The notes beneath the pieces were generated by a model. It was not told the DNA's origin. It saw only the letters and a program-made list of their open reading frames with translations, and made no database searches. Positions 25,677 through 37,334 of a stretch of 64,000 bases of DNA are shown in pieces (position 1 is the stretch's first letter; each line of letters opens with the position of its first letter). The stretch spans positions 4,836,001 through 4,900,000 of the forward strand of contig NZ_JAZHSD010000001.1 of the NCBI RefSeq assembly GCF_036924745.1, read 5' to 3'. The translations under genes and the position numbers were made by a program. Source of the DNA: Bradyrhizobium sp. AZCC 1693 (GTDB taxonomy: Bacteria; Pseudomonadota; Alphaproteobacteria; Rhizobiales; Xanthobacteraceae).

Positions 25677-26078
25677 CCCGGTTGGCGCCCCAGCGCGAGA
25701 ATCGTGCGCAGCTAGATTGCGGGGGCCTGCATGTCGATCTCCAGGAAATCGGCCGGTGTCCACGTCGAGTTGCTCGTTGATGTACTTCCGACGCGGTTCG
25801 GCGCTGCGAAACGCAGTTGAGATTTTCCGGGTTCTCGAAGTGTCGCGGAGCCCGCACGCTTGCTGATACGATGATTCCGTACGCAACCACAGAGCTACAT
25901 CAGAAAATGGTGTACTCTGGATTAACCCGCTCGTCCTGGCGGCCGGCGCAACGAAGGTGCACCCGACCGTTAGCGGGTCGGGCAAAGGCGAGAAGAGCAA
26001 AATTCCCCGCCACACGGTTGAGCGGCGGTTTCTTTGGTCCAAGACCGGTGGCGATGAAGAAAGCCGATCAGGCAAATG
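25677..26078. other. Gap of 402 bases, no recognised gene
   Basis: The interval between the acyltransferase start and tRNA-Thr has open frames on both strands, but none has a recognisable fold, plausible start or ribosome site. It presumably holds the promoter of the acyltransferase. Confidence 0.5.
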
Positions 26079-26154
26079 TGGTGCCGCAAACAGGACTCGA
26101 ACCTGTGACCCCGTCATTACGAATGACGTGCTCTACCAACTGAGCTATTGCGGC
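26079..26154 (-). tRNA. tRNA-Thr, anticodon CGT
   Basis: On the minus strand: acceptor GCCGCAA/TTGCGGC, D stem GCTC/GAGC, anticodon stem CGTCA/TGACG around TTCGTAA (anticodon CGT), T stem ACAGG/CCTGT with loop TTCGAGT, and an encoded CCA. It reads ACG codons. Confidence 0.96.
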
Positions 26155-26246
26155 GGACCAAACGCAGCGTCCGGGCGTGACCCGAAATCGCCCGCACCTG
26201 ATATCGGTCAGAGCCCCGATTGGCAAGAAAAACGCTGGCCCCACAA

Positions 26247-26309
26247 AGCGTTTTCAAGCGAAGTGGGTGCCGGTTCGCGTCAAGAAAACGCGTCAAAACA
26301 AGAATCTAG
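26247..26309. repeat. Dispersed 63-base repeat, copy 2
   Basis: Related to 22175-22237. It lies immediately after the hemY stop (minus strand) and contains the same GCGTTTTC / GAAAACGC pair, so it may form a hairpin that ends the hem transcript. Confidence 0.75.
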
Positions 26310-26313
26310 ACGC

Positions 26314-28104
26314 CTAGTTGCCGCCCCAGCGTGACAAAAATCCCCGCCAGCCGCCGGCTTGGGCCTTGGGCGGGCCGATTTGTTCCGCGAATTCGTCGGG
26401 GGCGCCCTCGTCGTCGACCCCGGGATCGTCCGGCGCCCGAATGAGAGGAATGACCGCCGGAATGGGAGTTGGAACAGCCTTCGGAATGTCCTGCCGTGAC
26501 CGGAACAAGGGGGCCGGCCGGCTTGGCGCCGATTCGGCCGGCTTGGGCGGGGCGGGCGTTGGCGCGGGGACCGCCTCGGGGCGGGTCGGTTCGGCGGGAG
26601 CAACCTCGGCGGTGGCAGCCGGTGGAGGCGCATTATCCTGCTCGGCAGTCGGCGCAGGAGCTGAAGCAGCGGGCGCCGCGGAAGGTGCGGGGTCGACGGG
26701 CAACGGAACCGGCTTCTCCTCGTCGACATCCTTTGGCGGCGCGAGCACGACGGCGCGGCGCGGGGTTGCCAGCATGGCTTCCTCGAACGGCGAGGATTCG
26801 ATCGCAGGCCCCTTGTCGGACGGCAGCGCCGCGACGGGGGTCTGCCACTGGAAGGCATCGAGCCTGCCGGTAACCGGCGAAACCGGCCGCCAGCGATCAC
26901 TGACATAACCGTCGGCGGTCCAGGCCGGATCGTGCAGCGCACGCACCGCGCGCAAGGTCCAGGCCCGCGCCCGGCCACTGTCGCCATGCTCGGTGCGCTC
27001 AATCTCCGCCATCAGCAGCGCGACCCGTTGCGTCGGAGCTGCGATGAACGGCGCCAGCGCCTCCCGCGCTTTTGTAAACTCGGACGCGTCGATCGCGGCG
27101 CGCGCAATCGCCAATGCACCCTCGATGTGGTCAGGCGCTTTCGCGGCGAGCGTCTCGACGCGAACCAGCCGTTGCCGCGCGGAATCGCCGAGCTTCACAT
27201 GCGCATAGGCGTCGGCCAGATCGGGATGCGGCTGCGCCAGCCACGCCGTCTCGACGAGGCGCATCGAACGCCGCACCTGGTGCGCCTCGCTTTCGAACTT
27301 GCTCGCCAGCACCGCGGCCGGCACCAAGGTCGGCGCCAGCTTGACCGCTTCCATCACGCTCTCGCGCGCCAGATCGCGATCGACCTTTTCGAGTTCGAGC
27401 GCGCGTGCCGTCAGCAGCACGCCGCGATGCCGGCGATAAGTCGCCTTGTCGATCAGTCCGGCCGATTGATTGTTGTCGAGGATTTTCAGCGCGCCGGCCC
27501 AGTCGCCCTTCGCGCAGCAGAAGCCGAGCACCGCATGCGACGCCCATGACGAGGACGGCGACAATTTCAGCGCTTCCTCGGCGACCATCACGGCTGCGAC
27601 CGGATCGTCGGCGCGCTGCGCCTCGATGAACAGGCCGCGCAGGCCCAACAGCCGCGTGTCCTCGCGCTCGGCCATGGCGCGGAAGGCGCGCTGCGCGCCC
27701 TCGCGATCGCCATCGAGCTGCGCCGACTGCGCATGCAGCAGCAGGGCCAGCGGATCGTGCGCCGCATGTTTGCGCGCCGCCTCGGCATGGATGCGGGCGG
27801 CGGTGGAATCACCATGGCCGATCGCCAGCAGCCCTTGCGTGATCGCATGCCGGCCGCGGGCCTGACGCCGTTCACGCCGGTTGCGCCGCATACGCGCCGG
27901 CGTGCGCCACGCGCCGCGCAGGATCGCCCAAATCATCATCGCCGCAACGACGACAATGCCCAGCGCCAGCACGAACACCGGCAGCGTGGTCTGAACGCGA
28001 TAGCCGCCCCATGACAGCACGGCATCGCCGGTCTGTTCGGCAATCCAGGCCGCGCCGGCCGCTCCCAGCGCGATCAACAACAGAAACAGAATGATCCGGA
28101 CCAT
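26314..28104 (-). CDS. hemY: HemY-like membrane protein with TPR-type helices
   Basis: A 596-residue protein started at 28104, where the product begins with VRIILFLLLIALGAAGAAW; a second membrane helix follows (TTLPVFVLALGIVVVAAMMI). This two-helix start is the HemY_N domain. The body is helical repeat (for example GDSTAARIHAEAARKHAAHD, then RAFRAMAEREDTRLLGLRGL) in the periplasm or cytoplasm, and the last about 130 residues are a Pro/Ala-rich tail. The name reflects its place beside heme genes; it is not protoporphyrinogen oxidase. It follows the Mic60-like gene by 22 bases. Confidence 0.88.
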   Translation of the reverse strand: MVRIILFLLLIALGAAGAAWIAEQTGDAVLSWGGYRVQTTLPVFVLALGIVVVAAMMIWAILRGAWRTPARMRRNRRERRQARGRHAITQGLLAIGHGDSTAARIHAEAARKHAAHDPLALLLHAQSAQLDGDREGAQRAFRAMAEREDTRLLGLRGLFIEAQRADDPVAAVMVAEEALKLSPSSSWASHAVLGFCCAKGDWAGALKILDNNQSAGLIDKATYRRHRGVLLTARALELEKVDRDLARESVMEAVKLAPTLVPAAVLASKFESEAHQVRRSMRLVETAWLAQPHPDLADAYAHVKLGDSARQRLVRVETLAAKAPDHIEGALAIARAAIDASEFTKAREALAPFIAAPTQRVALLMAEIERTEHGDSGRARAWTLRAVRALHDPAWTADGYVSDRWRPVSPVTGRLDAFQWQTPVAALPSDKGPAIESSPFEEAMLATPRRAVVLAPPKDVDEEKPVPLPVDPAPSAAPAASAPAPTAEQDNAPPPAATAEVAPAEPTRPEAVPAPTPAPPKPAESAPSRPAPLFRSRQDIPKAVPTPIPAVIPLIRAPDDPGVDDEGAPDEFAEQIGPPKAQAGGWRGFLSRWGGN

Positions 28105-28126
28105 TGAAATCCTTACTGCGAAATCC

Positions 28127-29368
28127 TTATTGCGCCGGTTTGGCGAGCGCCGCCATGGCGTCGGTCGCAAATTGACGGGATGCGGCCAGCGCGGCGTCGC
28201 GCGCGTCGGCCCGTTCAAGCCAGGATTGCGCCGCGGCGCGATCGGCCGGCTCCAGCGTCTTCAATTCCCGCCGCGCCTCGTTGAAATCATTTCGCAGCGC
28301 CGCCGCCGTGATCCGCGCCACCACGGCGCCGCGATCGCTGCCGGCGGGATCGGTGCGTTCGATCTTGACCAGTTTCGCCGCGCCCGCCTGCAGGCGTTCG
28401 ACAATGCCGGCGCCGGTCGTCGTGGCATTGCTCTGTTGCGCGGCCGGCAACAGTTTTGGCACCAACGCCAGCAGTTCGCTGCTCAGCTTGCCGGCGTTCG
28501 GCACGCCCTTCTCCGCAAACTGATCGAGCGGCTTCAAGGCATCCGGACTGGGCGCCAGCGCTTTGGTCGCGGCGAGCGCCGCCGGATAGGGATCGCCGAT
28601 CCGGACCAGCACATCGAGCAGAGCTCCCGCCACCAGGCGGCGCAGCGCCACGTCGTCGGCAGGCTTGGCGTCGGCCTTGGCATCGGCAAGCTTGCTGCCT
28701 TGCTGCGCAATCTCGGCGCCCTGCGTCCGTACCTGGCTTTCGATCTTCGCGATGCGTTCATCGAGCCCCGAAATATCCGGCGACACCGCGCCGTCGCCGC
28801 GCGGGGCGGACTTCACATCATTGATGGCGGACGCCAGCTTCTCGCCTTGCGCCCGCGTTGCCGCGAGTTCGGCGCGCAGCGCCGCGACTGTTTTTTCCAG
28901 GGTCTCGGTGCGCGCGGCAGCCGCCGGATCGGGTACGGGCTTGCCGACCTTTGGCTCCAGTCCGGCGACACGCGTGGTGAGCGCGTCGATAGCGGTGCTG
29001 AGCTGCGGGGCAGGCGGCGCGGAGGCGGGCTGGATTGCAGGCCAACCCAGCATCGAGCCGACGCCAATCACCAGCGCAGCCGCGACTGCGCCGGAGACCG
29101 GCGCGACGATCCAGGGCGAGACAGGCCGGGACGGCGGCTCCGCGACCGCAGGCCTCTCGACCGAAGGCTCCTCAACTGAAGGCTCTTCAATTGAAGCCTT
29201 GGCGACCTCGGGCGCGGCCTCAGCCACCGGCTCGGGTGCTGCCTCGGCAGAACCCTTCGTCTCGCTCGACACTTCGGTCGCCTTGAGATCGATGGTCGGC
29301 GGCTCGCGCTTCGGCCGGCCCGAATCGGGCAGCGATCCAGTGTCTTCGGGCCTGTCATCGACCATCAC
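28127..29368 (-). CDS. Mitofilin/Mic60-like (COG4223) membrane protein
   Basis: A 413-residue protein with a charged N-terminal tail of about 85 residues carrying short repeats of the kind SVEEPSVE, one membrane helix (WIVAPVSGAVAAALVIGVGS), then a long coiled coil (RTETLEKTVAALRAELAATR and more). The C-terminus KTLEPADRAAAQSWLERADA resembles the mitofilin signature. This is the alphaproteobacterial counterpart of mitochondrial Mic60, which shapes inner-membrane invaginations. It lies between hemD and hemY, as in other alphaproteobacteria. Confidence 0.8.
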   Translation of the reverse strand: MMVDDRPEDTGSLPDSGRPKREPPTIDLKATEVSSETKGSAEAAPEPVAEAAPEVAKASIEEPSVEEPSVERPAVAEPPSRPVSPWIVAPVSGAVAAALVIGVGSMLGWPAIQPASAPPAPQLSTAIDALTTRVAGLEPKVGKPVPDPAAAARTETLEKTVAALRAELAATRAQGEKLASAINDVKSAPRGDGAVSPDISGLDERIAKIESQVRTQGAEIAQQGSKLADAKADAKPADDVALRRLVAGALLDVLVRIGDPYPAALAATKALAPSPDALKPLDQFAEKGVPNAGKLSSELLALVPKLLPAAQQSNATTTGAGIVERLQAGAAKLVKIERTDPAGSDRGAVVARITAAALRNDFNEARRELKTLEPADRAAAQSWLERADARDAALAASRQFATDAMAALAKPAQ

Positions 29369-29422
29369 GGCGGTTCCCTTGAATGGTTAGGTTCCGGAAC
29401 TTAGCAGAATCGGGACGTCTTA

Positions 29423-29471
29423 GAGCATGATCCGGCAGTGGCGGCACCGGTTTTCCGATAAGACCATGCTC
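29423..29471. repeat. Palindromic repeat between hemD and the Mic60-like gene
   Basis: GAGCATG at 29423-29429 pairs with CATGCTC at 29465-29471, with CCGG-rich sequence between them. The 129-base gap otherwise holds nothing recognised; the hairpin could reduce read-through from hemD. Confidence 0.55.
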
Positions 29472-29497
29472 AGACTTAAAGATTAGAGCACGAACGG

Positions 29498-30244
29498 CTA
29501 GCCAGACCGCGGTTGCAACGCCCGGCCCAGCGCCTCGAACAGGGCATTTTCGTCCGGCGAAGCCGCCGCCGTGACCTGGGTCGCACCGCCGTCCCGCAGG
29601 ACCGCGGCGACGGCCGGCGAAATGCAGCATTGCGGCAGCGCCAATGCCGAGATTTCGACGCCGCCTGCGCGCGCCGCCTCCAGGAATGCCCGCGCGCTGC
29701 GCCGCGAGTAATGCAGCACGGCCTCGATCTCATGCGCCACAAAGGCGTCACATACCTCCTGCGGCAGCCTGGGCGCCGGCACCATCCGGTAGGTGGTCTG
29801 CGTCACCACCGTAAAGCCGCTCTCGCCGAGCTCGCTCGCCAAGTCACGCGCGAGATCGGCGCCGGCAAGGTAGAGGATCGGGCTGGCCTTCTTCAGTTGC
29901 TTCGACTTCGCCCGCGCCAGCACCAGATCGCGCAACGCGCCGGCGTCGCCCTTTGACGCGATTACCTCGCCAAACCCGGCATCGCGCGCCGCTTCTGCGG
30001 TATTTTCGCCAACCGCGAACAGGGGCAGTTTGACGAGCCGGCTGGCGGCCAGATGTGGCGCGATGGCGCGCAATGCGTTGGCGCTGGTGACGATGACGGC
30101 GCCATAATTTGCATCCGCATCGTCCTGGAACGGCACCGGCTCGAACCGCAGCATCGGCGCGCGCAGGACCTCAAAACCCCTGGCACGGAGGGCCTTGGCC
30201 GTCGTCTCATCATCGGGGCTTGGTCGCGTGACGAGAACGGCCAT
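29498..30244 (-). CDS. hemD: Uroporphyrinogen-III synthase
   Basis: A 248-residue enzyme that closes hydroxymethylbilane to uroporphyrinogen III in heme and cobalamin synthesis. The family is poorly conserved, but [20 protein letters not shown] at the start, [17 protein letters not shown] (the S-A-N segment) and [20 protein letters not shown] are characteristic, and the length fits. It is followed by the Mic60-like gene and hemY. hemC is not adjacent here. Its promoter must share the 119-base gap with the divergent tsaD. Confidence 0.88.
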   Translation of the reverse strand: MAVLVTRPSPDDETTAKALRARGFEVLRAPMLRFEPVPFQDDADANYGAVIVTSANALRAIAPHLAASRLVKLPLFAVGENTAEAARDAGFGEVIASKGDAGALRDLVLARAKSKQLKKASPILYLAGADLARDLASELGESGFTVVTQTTYRMVPAPRLPQEVCDAFVAHEIEAVLHYSRRSARAFLEAARAGGVEISALALPQCCISPAVAAVLRDGGATQVTAAASPDENALFEALGRALQPRSG

Positions 30245-30363
30245 ATTTCAGATCTCCGCCAACACGGCATACCCAAGCGATTGCACGCCGTCACCTCGTA
30301 ATGCTACCCGGTTACGGAAGCGTTGCGATAGCGCAAGGGATCAAATTGGACAACGACACGCCG

Positions 30364-31437
30364 ATGCTGGTGCTGGGTATCGAAACCACCTGCGATGAAA
30401 CCGCAGCCGCCGTGGTGGAACGCCAGAGCGACGGCAGCGGCAAGATTCTGTCCAACATCGTGCGCTCGCAGACCACGGAGCACGCCCGTTTCGGCGGCGT
30501 GGTGCCGGAGATCGCGGCGCGGGCCCATGTCGACCTGCTCGATGGCATCGTTGGCCAGGCGATGAAGGACGCCAACACCGGCTTTGCGCAATTGTCGGCG
30601 GTGGCGGCCGCCGCCGGCCCCGGCCTGATCGGCGGCGTGATCGTCGGCCTCACCACGGCCAAGGCAATCGCGATGGTGCACGATACGCCGCTGATTGCGG
30701 TCAATCATCTCGAAGCCCACGCCTTGACGCCGCGGCTCACTTGCGCGCTCGCCTTTCCCTATTGCCTGTTCCTGGCGTCCGGCGGGCATACCCAGATCGT
30801 CGCCGTGGTCGGCGTCGGCCAATATGTACGGCTCGGCACCACCGTCGATGACGCGATGGGCGAGGCTTTCGACAAGGTCGCAAAAATGCTGTCGCTGCCC
30901 TACCCCGGCGGACCGGAGGTCGAACGATCAGCGGCGAGCGGCGACGCCAAACGGTTCGCCTTTCCGCGGCCGATGCTCGGGCGGCCGGATGCGAATTTCT
31001 CGCTGTCGGGATTGAAGACGGCGGTTCGCAACGAAGCCAGCCGCATGACGCCGCTGGAACCGCAGGATGTCAGCGATCTCTGCGCCAGTTTTCAGGCCGC
31101 GGTGCTGGAATCGACGGCGGACCGGCTGAGCGTCGGCCTGCGCCTGTTTCACGAACAATTCGGCCCGCCTCGCGCACTGGTTGCCGCCGGCGGCGTCGCC
31201 GCCAATCACGCCATCCGCGGCGCGTTGCAGGACGTTGCCGCCAAAGCGCAGACCACGCTGATCATTCCGCCGCCCGCACTGTGCACCGATAACGGCGCGA
31301 TGATCGCCTGGGCCGGCGCAGAACGGATGGCGCTCGGACTGACCGATACGATGGACGCGCCGCCGCGCGCGCGCTGGCTGTTAGATGCCAACGCGACAGC
31401 GCCGGCCGGCTACACCAACACGCGCGCGGGATTCTGA
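30364..31437 (+). CDS. tsaD: tRNA N6-threonylcarbamoyladenosine synthase subunit TsaD
   Basis: A 357-residue enzyme that, with TsaB, TsaC and TsaE, makes t6A at position 37 of ANN-reading tRNAs. The start at 30364 gives the normal N-terminus [19 protein letters not shown]; an ATG at 30301 would add 21 residues. The metal site [13 protein letters not shown] has the paired His, and [15 protein letters not shown] and [18 protein letters not shown] complete the ASKHA fold. The gpsA start follows one base after its stop, so tsaD, gpsA and the EVE gene form an operon. Confidence 0.95.
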   Translation: MLVLGIETTCDETAAAVVERQSDGSGKILSNIVRSQTTEHARFGGVVPEIAARAHVDLLDGIVGQAMKDANTGFAQLSAVAAAAGPGLIGGVIVGLTTAKAIAMVHDTPLIAVNHLEAHALTPRLTCALAFPYCLFLASGGHTQIVAVVGVGQYVRLGTTVDDAMGEAFDKVAKMLSLPYPGGPEVERSAASGDAKRFAFPRPMLGRPDANFSLSGLKTAVRNEASRMTPLEPQDVSDLCASFQAAVLESTADRLSVGLRLFHEQFGPPRALVAAGGVAANHAIRGALQDVAAKAQTTLIIPPPALCTDNGAMIAWAGAERMALGLTDTMDAPPRARWLLDANATAPAGYTNTRAGF

Positions 31438-31438
31438 C

Positions 31439-32419
31439 ATGACGTCGTTTAACTCAGTCGCGGTGATAGGCGCCGGTTCATGGGGGACGGCGCTCGCCGG
31501 CGCCGCCGCGCGCGCCGGCCGCGATGTGACACTTTACGCTCGCAACGCCGAAGCTGCCGCGCAAATGAAATCGACGCGCATCAATCCGCGATTGCCTGGC
31601 GTGCCCATCGACAGCCGCATCGAGATCACCGGCGACATGATCGCGGCCGCGGCCGCCGACATCGTCCTGATGGCTACGCCCGCGCAGCATCTGCGCGAAA
31701 CGACGGTGGCGCTGGCGCCCCACCTGAAAAAGAACACGCCCGTCATCGCCACCGCCAAGGGCATCGAGCGCGGTACGCACAAATTCATGACGGAAGTGAT
31801 CGCGGAAGCTGCACCCGACGCGACACCCGCGATCCTGTCGGGGCCGAGTTTTGCCGATGACGTGGCCCGCGGGCTTCCGACCGCCGTCACGCTGGCGGCG
31901 AAAGACGATAGGCTGGCGAGCGCGCTGGTACAGGCGCTGGGCTCGTCGACCTTCCGGCCCTATCACACCACTGATATCCGCGGCGTTGAGATCGGTGGCG
32001 CGGCAAAAAACGTGCTGGCGATCGCCGCCGGCATCGTCGAGGGACGAAAGCTCGGCGCTTCTGCATTGGCAGCGCTCACCACACGTGGCTTCAGCGAACT
32101 GGCAAGGCTCGGCCGCGCCTGCGGCGCGCGCAGCGAGACCCTGGTAGGCCTCTCCGGCCTCGGCGATCTGGTCCTGAGCTGCTCCAGCCTCCAATCGCGC
32201 AACTTTACGCTCGGCATTGCACTCGGCCGCGGCGAACAGCCGGACCGCGACAAGCTCGCCGAAGGCGAGTTCACCGCGCCAGTGCTGATCGAACTGGCGG
32301 CTTCGCAAAATGTCGATATGCCGGTATCAAAAGCGGTTGCGGCGATACTTGGCGGCAAGGTCACGATCGACGCGGCGATCGAAGGCCTGCTGACGCGGCC
32401 GTTCAAGGCGGAGGAATGA
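31439..32419 (+). CDS. gpsA: Glycerol-3-phosphate dehydrogenase [NAD(P)+]
   Basis: A 326-residue cytosolic enzyme that reduces dihydroxyacetone phosphate to glycerol-3-phosphate for phospholipids. [20 protein letters not shown] is the nucleotide loop, [19 protein letters not shown] and [19 protein letters not shown] follow, and [20 protein letters not shown] has the catalytic Lys. The start at 31439 is one base after the tsaD stop. Its stop is 2 bases before the EVE start. Confidence 0.96.
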   Translation: MTSFNSVAVIGAGSWGTALAGAAARAGRDVTLYARNAEAAAQMKSTRINPRLPGVPIDSRIEITGDMIAAAAADIVLMATPAQHLRETTVALAPHLKKNTPVIATAKGIERGTHKFMTEVIAEAAPDATPAILSGPSFADDVARGLPTAVTLAAKDDRLASALVQALGSSTFRPYHTTDIRGVEIGGAAKNVLAIAAGIVEGRKLGASALAALTTRGFSELARLGRACGARSETLVGLSGLGDLVLSCSSLQSRNFTLGIALGRGEQPDRDKLAEGEFTAPVLIELAASQNVDMPVSKAVAAILGGKVTIDAAIEGLLTRPFKAEE

Positions 32420-32421
32420 CG

Positions 32422-32835
32422 ATGGCGTACTGGCTGGTAAAATCCGAACCCTCAACCTGGTCATGGGACCAGCAGGTCGCCAAGGGCGCAAAGGGCGAGG
32501 CCTGGACCGGCGTGCGCAATTTCACCGCACGCCAAAACCTCGTGAACATGAAGAAGGGCGACAAGGCCTTCTTCTATCATTCCAACGAGGGCAAGGAGAT
32601 CGTCGGCATCGCGGAAGTTATCAAGGAGGCCTATCCCGACCCCTCCGACAAGACCGGCAAATTCGTCTGCGTCGACATCAAGGCGGACAAGCCGTTGAAG
32701 ACGCCGGTGACGATGGCCGCGATCAAGGCCGACAAGAAACTCGCCGACATGGCGCTGGTGAAATATTCGCGGCTGTCGGTGCAGCCGGTGACGGCGGAAG
32801 AGTGGAAGATGGTCTGCAAGATGGGCGGCGTGTAG
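32422..32835 (+). CDS. EVE-domain protein
   Basis: A 137-residue single-domain protein. I choose 32422 because GGAGG at 32410-32414 lies seven bases before it, whereas the ATG at 32416 is too close; the gene also starts MAYWLVKSEPSTWSWDQQV as in the family. EVE domains resemble PUA and YTH folds and are thought to bind modified bases in RNA or DNA (SEPSTWSWDQ, then NFTARQNLVNMKKGDKAFFY). The last gene of the tsaD operon, it probably has a translation-related role. Confidence 0.9.
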   Translation: MAYWLVKSEPSTWSWDQQVAKGAKGEAWTGVRNFTARQNLVNMKKGDKAFFYHSNEGKEIVGIAEVIKEAYPDPSDKTGKFVCVDIKADKPLKTPVTMAAIKADKKLADMALVKYSRLSVQPVTAEEWKMVCKMGGV

Positions 32836-32845
32836 GGCTCACTTT

Positions 32846-32975
32846 CCCTCTCCCCTTGTGGGAGAGGGTGGATCAATCGCGCGAAGCACGATTGAGACGG
32901 GTGAGGGGTCTGTCTCCGCGGAAAGAACCCCTCATCCGGCGCTTCGCGCCACCTTCTCCCACAAGGGGAGAAGGG
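32846..32975. repeat. Intact intergenic palindromic repeat
   Basis: CCCTCTCCCCTTGTGGGAGA at 32846 onwards is mirrored near-perfectly by 32949-32975, with GTGAGGGG / CCCCTCA as an inner pair. The whole can fold as one long hairpin between convergent EVE and topoisomerase genes. It is the same family as the one split by the IS at 4501-5779. Confidence 0.8.
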
Positions 32976-32980
32976 AAGAA

Positions 32981-34138
32981 TCAGGCGGCCGCCGCCGTCA
33001 CCACCTGCGCCAGCAGCGCCTCGCGCTTGGCTTGCGTGCGGTAGCCCTTCATCGTCGCGGCAAAACGTTCGAGGATGCCGTCCTCGAACGCGGTGACGAT
33101 GGTGTCGTGCACATAACTCTTGCGGCAGATCGCGGGCGTGTTCGACAGTTCGTCGGCAGCGGCGCGCACCGCATCCAGCACCTGCTTCTTGCGGCCGCGC
33201 TCGCTTGCTGCGGGCGTTATCCGCGACAGCGATTCCAGCACCACGGCGGATGCCATCAGGGTGCGAAAGTCCTTCAGCGAAATCTTGATGCCGGCGATCT
33301 CGCGCAGGAACGCATTCACCGTGGTGGTCGAAACCGTGCGTACGGTGCCGGAATTGTCGCGGTACTGGAACATGCGCTTGCCTGGCACGGTGCGCAGGAT
33401 GCCGATGGCGCGCACCAGCTTGGCGGCGTCGCATTCCTTGCGCACGGCCTTGCCGCCCTTGGCCTTGAAGGTCAGGACGAAGCTGTCGTCTTCCAGCGTG
33501 ACGTTGGACTTCAACATCGTGGTGGCGCCGCGGGTGCCGTTGAGGCGGGCGTAGGATTCGTTGCCCGGCCGGATTGCGGTGCGGGCGATCAGTTCGATCA
33601 CCGCCGAGAGCGCGAACTCGCGCGTCGGCTCGTCGCCGGACAGATAGGCCGAGACCTTGCGGCGGATCTTCGGCAAGGCCGCCACCAGCCGCGCCAGGCG
33701 ATGCGCCTTGCGCTGCTCGCGGACCTTTTCCCAATCGACGTGATAGCGATACTGCAGCCGCCCTGCCGCATCGATGCCGACGGCCTGCAGGTGCGAACTC
33801 GGATCGGCCGAATAGCGCACGTCGCGATAGGCCGGCGGCACCGCCATCGAATGCAGGCGGCGGATGGTGCCGGCATGGCGGATCTGGGTGCCGTTGGCGC
33901 GATGGAATGAATAGCCCTTGCCGCGCTTGACGCGGCGGATGGTCAGCCCGTTCTGGTCGCCGAGCTTGAGGCCGAGTTCACTGGCCAGGTCTTCGACGGA
34001 GGTTTTGGCAATGATGTGCGGCTTTGCCGCGGACGGCGTGACCGGCACCTTCGGCAATTGCCCAAGCGCTTCGGCCAATGCAACGGCGGGATCGGCGGAA
34101 ACGGGCCGCGTAGCCTCGAAACTCTGCTGATCCATCAT
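32981..34138 (-). CDS. DNA topoisomerase IB
   Basis: A 385-residue eukaryote-like type IB enzyme, which nicks one strand with a 3'-phosphotyrosine. The start at 34138 (Met-Met) is preferred over 34174. The N-terminal domain has GYSFHRANGTQIRHAGTIRR, and the catalytic domain has RTAIRPGNESYARLNGTRGA with its Arg, ISLKDFRTLMAS with another, and a Tyr in CRKSYVHDTIVTAFEDG. It stands alone, with the 375-base divergent region to acs upstream. Confidence 0.92.
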   Translation of the reverse strand: MMDQQSFEATRPVSADPAVALAEALGQLPKVPVTPSAAKPHIIAKTSVEDLASELGLKLGDQNGLTIRRVKRGKGYSFHRANGTQIRHAGTIRRLHSMAVPPAYRDVRYSADPSSHLQAVGIDAAGRLQYRYHVDWEKVREQRKAHRLARLVAALPKIRRKVSAYLSGDEPTREFALSAVIELIARTAIRPGNESYARLNGTRGATTMLKSNVTLEDDSFVLTFKAKGGKAVRKECDAAKLVRAIGILRTVPGKRMFQYRDNSGTVRTVSTTTVNAFLREIAGIKISLKDFRTLMASAVVLESLSRITPAASERGRKKQVLDAVRAAADELSNTPAICRKSYVHDTIVTAFEDGILERFAATMKGYRTQAKREALLAQVVTAAAA

Positions 34139-34413
34139 GACCGTTATCGCCTTGCTCCACCTGTCTGCCGGCAATGCCTGTTGTTGTGGCTTGGTTCCGG
34201 AGGGCCGTCCGGCCCCGGGGAGGCCATTTAGGGGGTAATGAACCGCTTTGCGAGTCCCGATTCCGTCATTGACGGTTATTAGATACCGATCATGGGTGCC
34301 ATTCCGGCGATAGCGTTGATTTTGGACTCCACCAAAACCTGAAAATGCCGGCGATCTTGATCAGGAACAAGGTCCTTAGCCGTCCAGCCGACCAAGGTCG
34401 CAGACGTTTCCGC

Positions 34414-34444
34414 CTTGTCCGGGCATCGTCCCGCGACGCATAAT
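34414..34444 (+). promoter_or_regulatory. Possible acs promoter
   Basis: TTGTCC at 34415-34420 and CATAAT at 34439-34444 (18 bases apart) lie 69 bases before the acs start. Only one base differs from TATAAT. The rest of the 34139-34513 gap holds nothing recognised. Confidence 0.35.
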
Positions 34445-34513
34445 CGCTGTAACAATCAGGACGGCTTGCGGGCCCGCAGCATGTGCGGCGCCGCAACGAG
34501 TGGGAGGGTAAAA

Positions 34514-36466
<1,953 letters not shown>

Positions 36467-36549
36467 GGCCCGCCGGAGCAAGGCTCTCGCTCCGGGACCC
36501 CGGGGCGAGGCAGGCGATCCCATCGCACTCACGCAGTTGTCAGTAGCGA

Positions 36550-36569
36550 GCCCGCTTCGGCGGGCATTT
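36550..36569 (+). terminator. Terminator after acs
   Basis: GCCCGC-TTCG-GCGGGC at 36550-36565 is a 6-bp stem with a stable UUCG loop, followed by ATTT. The U tract is short, so it may be only partly effective. Confidence 0.6.
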
Positions 36570-36772
36570 CGCCGCCATGTGTTGTTTTCCGGTCATTTAC
36601 TTTATTTCAAACATTTTCTTTGTTCCGCCCAGCGAAACCAGTCTCGAGGCCGGTGTTGAAACCAGCCGGCGAGTCCGCACGACTAAATTGAATGCGGACG
36701 AGACAGCGGGCCTTTGAGGCCCGAAAGGACATTTGAGGATCCCCTGAGAGGGCGGGCAGAGTGGAGCTGGGC

Positions 36773-37285
36773 ATGTTGAAAAGGATTGCGGTGGCGCTGG
36801 CCGCCACCATGGGTGTGGGCGTTGTGATGTCGTCGGCGGCGCAAGCGCGGCCGGAACTGGTCGGTATCAACGGCGACTACGCGCCGGGCACGATCGTGGT
36901 GAAGACCCATGAGCGGCGTCTCTATCTCGTTCTCGAATCCGGACGCGCGATGCGCTATCCGGTCGGCGTCGGCAAGTCCGGCAAGCAGTGGGCAGGCACC
37001 ACCCGGATCGACGGCAAGTACCTGCATCCGGCATGGTCACCGCCGAATGAAGTGAAGCGCGACAAGCCGAACATGCCCGACGTTATTCCGGGCGGCTCGC
37101 CACGCAACCCGATGGGTGTCGCGGCGATGACATTGGCCGGCGGCGAATACGCGATCCACGGCACTAACGTGCCGGGCTCTGTCGGCGGCTTCGTGTCCTA
37201 CGGCTGCATCCGTATGTTGAACGACGACATCTCCGACCTCTATCAACGCGTATCGGTCGGAACGACCGTGACCGTCACGCGCTGA
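36773..37285 (+). CDS. L,D-transpeptidase (YkuD/ErfK family)
   Basis: A 170-residue secreted protein from the ATG at 36773 (GGAG six bases before), with signal peptide IAVALAATMGVGVVMSSAAQ. The catalytic motif is complete: IHGTNVPGSVGGFVSYGCIR carries the His and the nucleophile Cys in S-Y-G-C-I-R. Such enzymes make 3-3 peptidoglycan cross-links or tether proteins to the wall in the periplasm. The domain covers nearly the whole protein, with no extra binding domain. A terminator follows directly. Confidence 0.92.
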   Translation: MLKRIAVALAATMGVGVVMSSAAQARPELVGINGDYAPGTIVVKTHERRLYLVLESGRAMRYPVGVGKSGKQWAGTTRIDGKYLHPAWSPPNEVKRDKPNMPDVIPGGSPRNPMGVAAMTLAGGEYAIHGTNVPGSVGGFVSYGCIRMLNDDISDLYQRVSVGTTVTVTR

Positions 37286-37306
37286 TCCACGGATTTGATT
37301 GAACGT

Positions 37307-37334
37307 AAAAGGCTGCGCGATTGCGCGGCCTTTT
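37307..37334. terminator. Terminator after the L,D-transpeptidase
   Basis: AAAAGGCTGCGCGATTGCGCGGCCTTTT-like hairpin: GGC-GCGC pairs with GCGC-GCC around a GATT loop, flanked by A and T tracts, so it works on both strands. The thermonuclease gene ends inside it from the other side. Confidence 0.75.
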
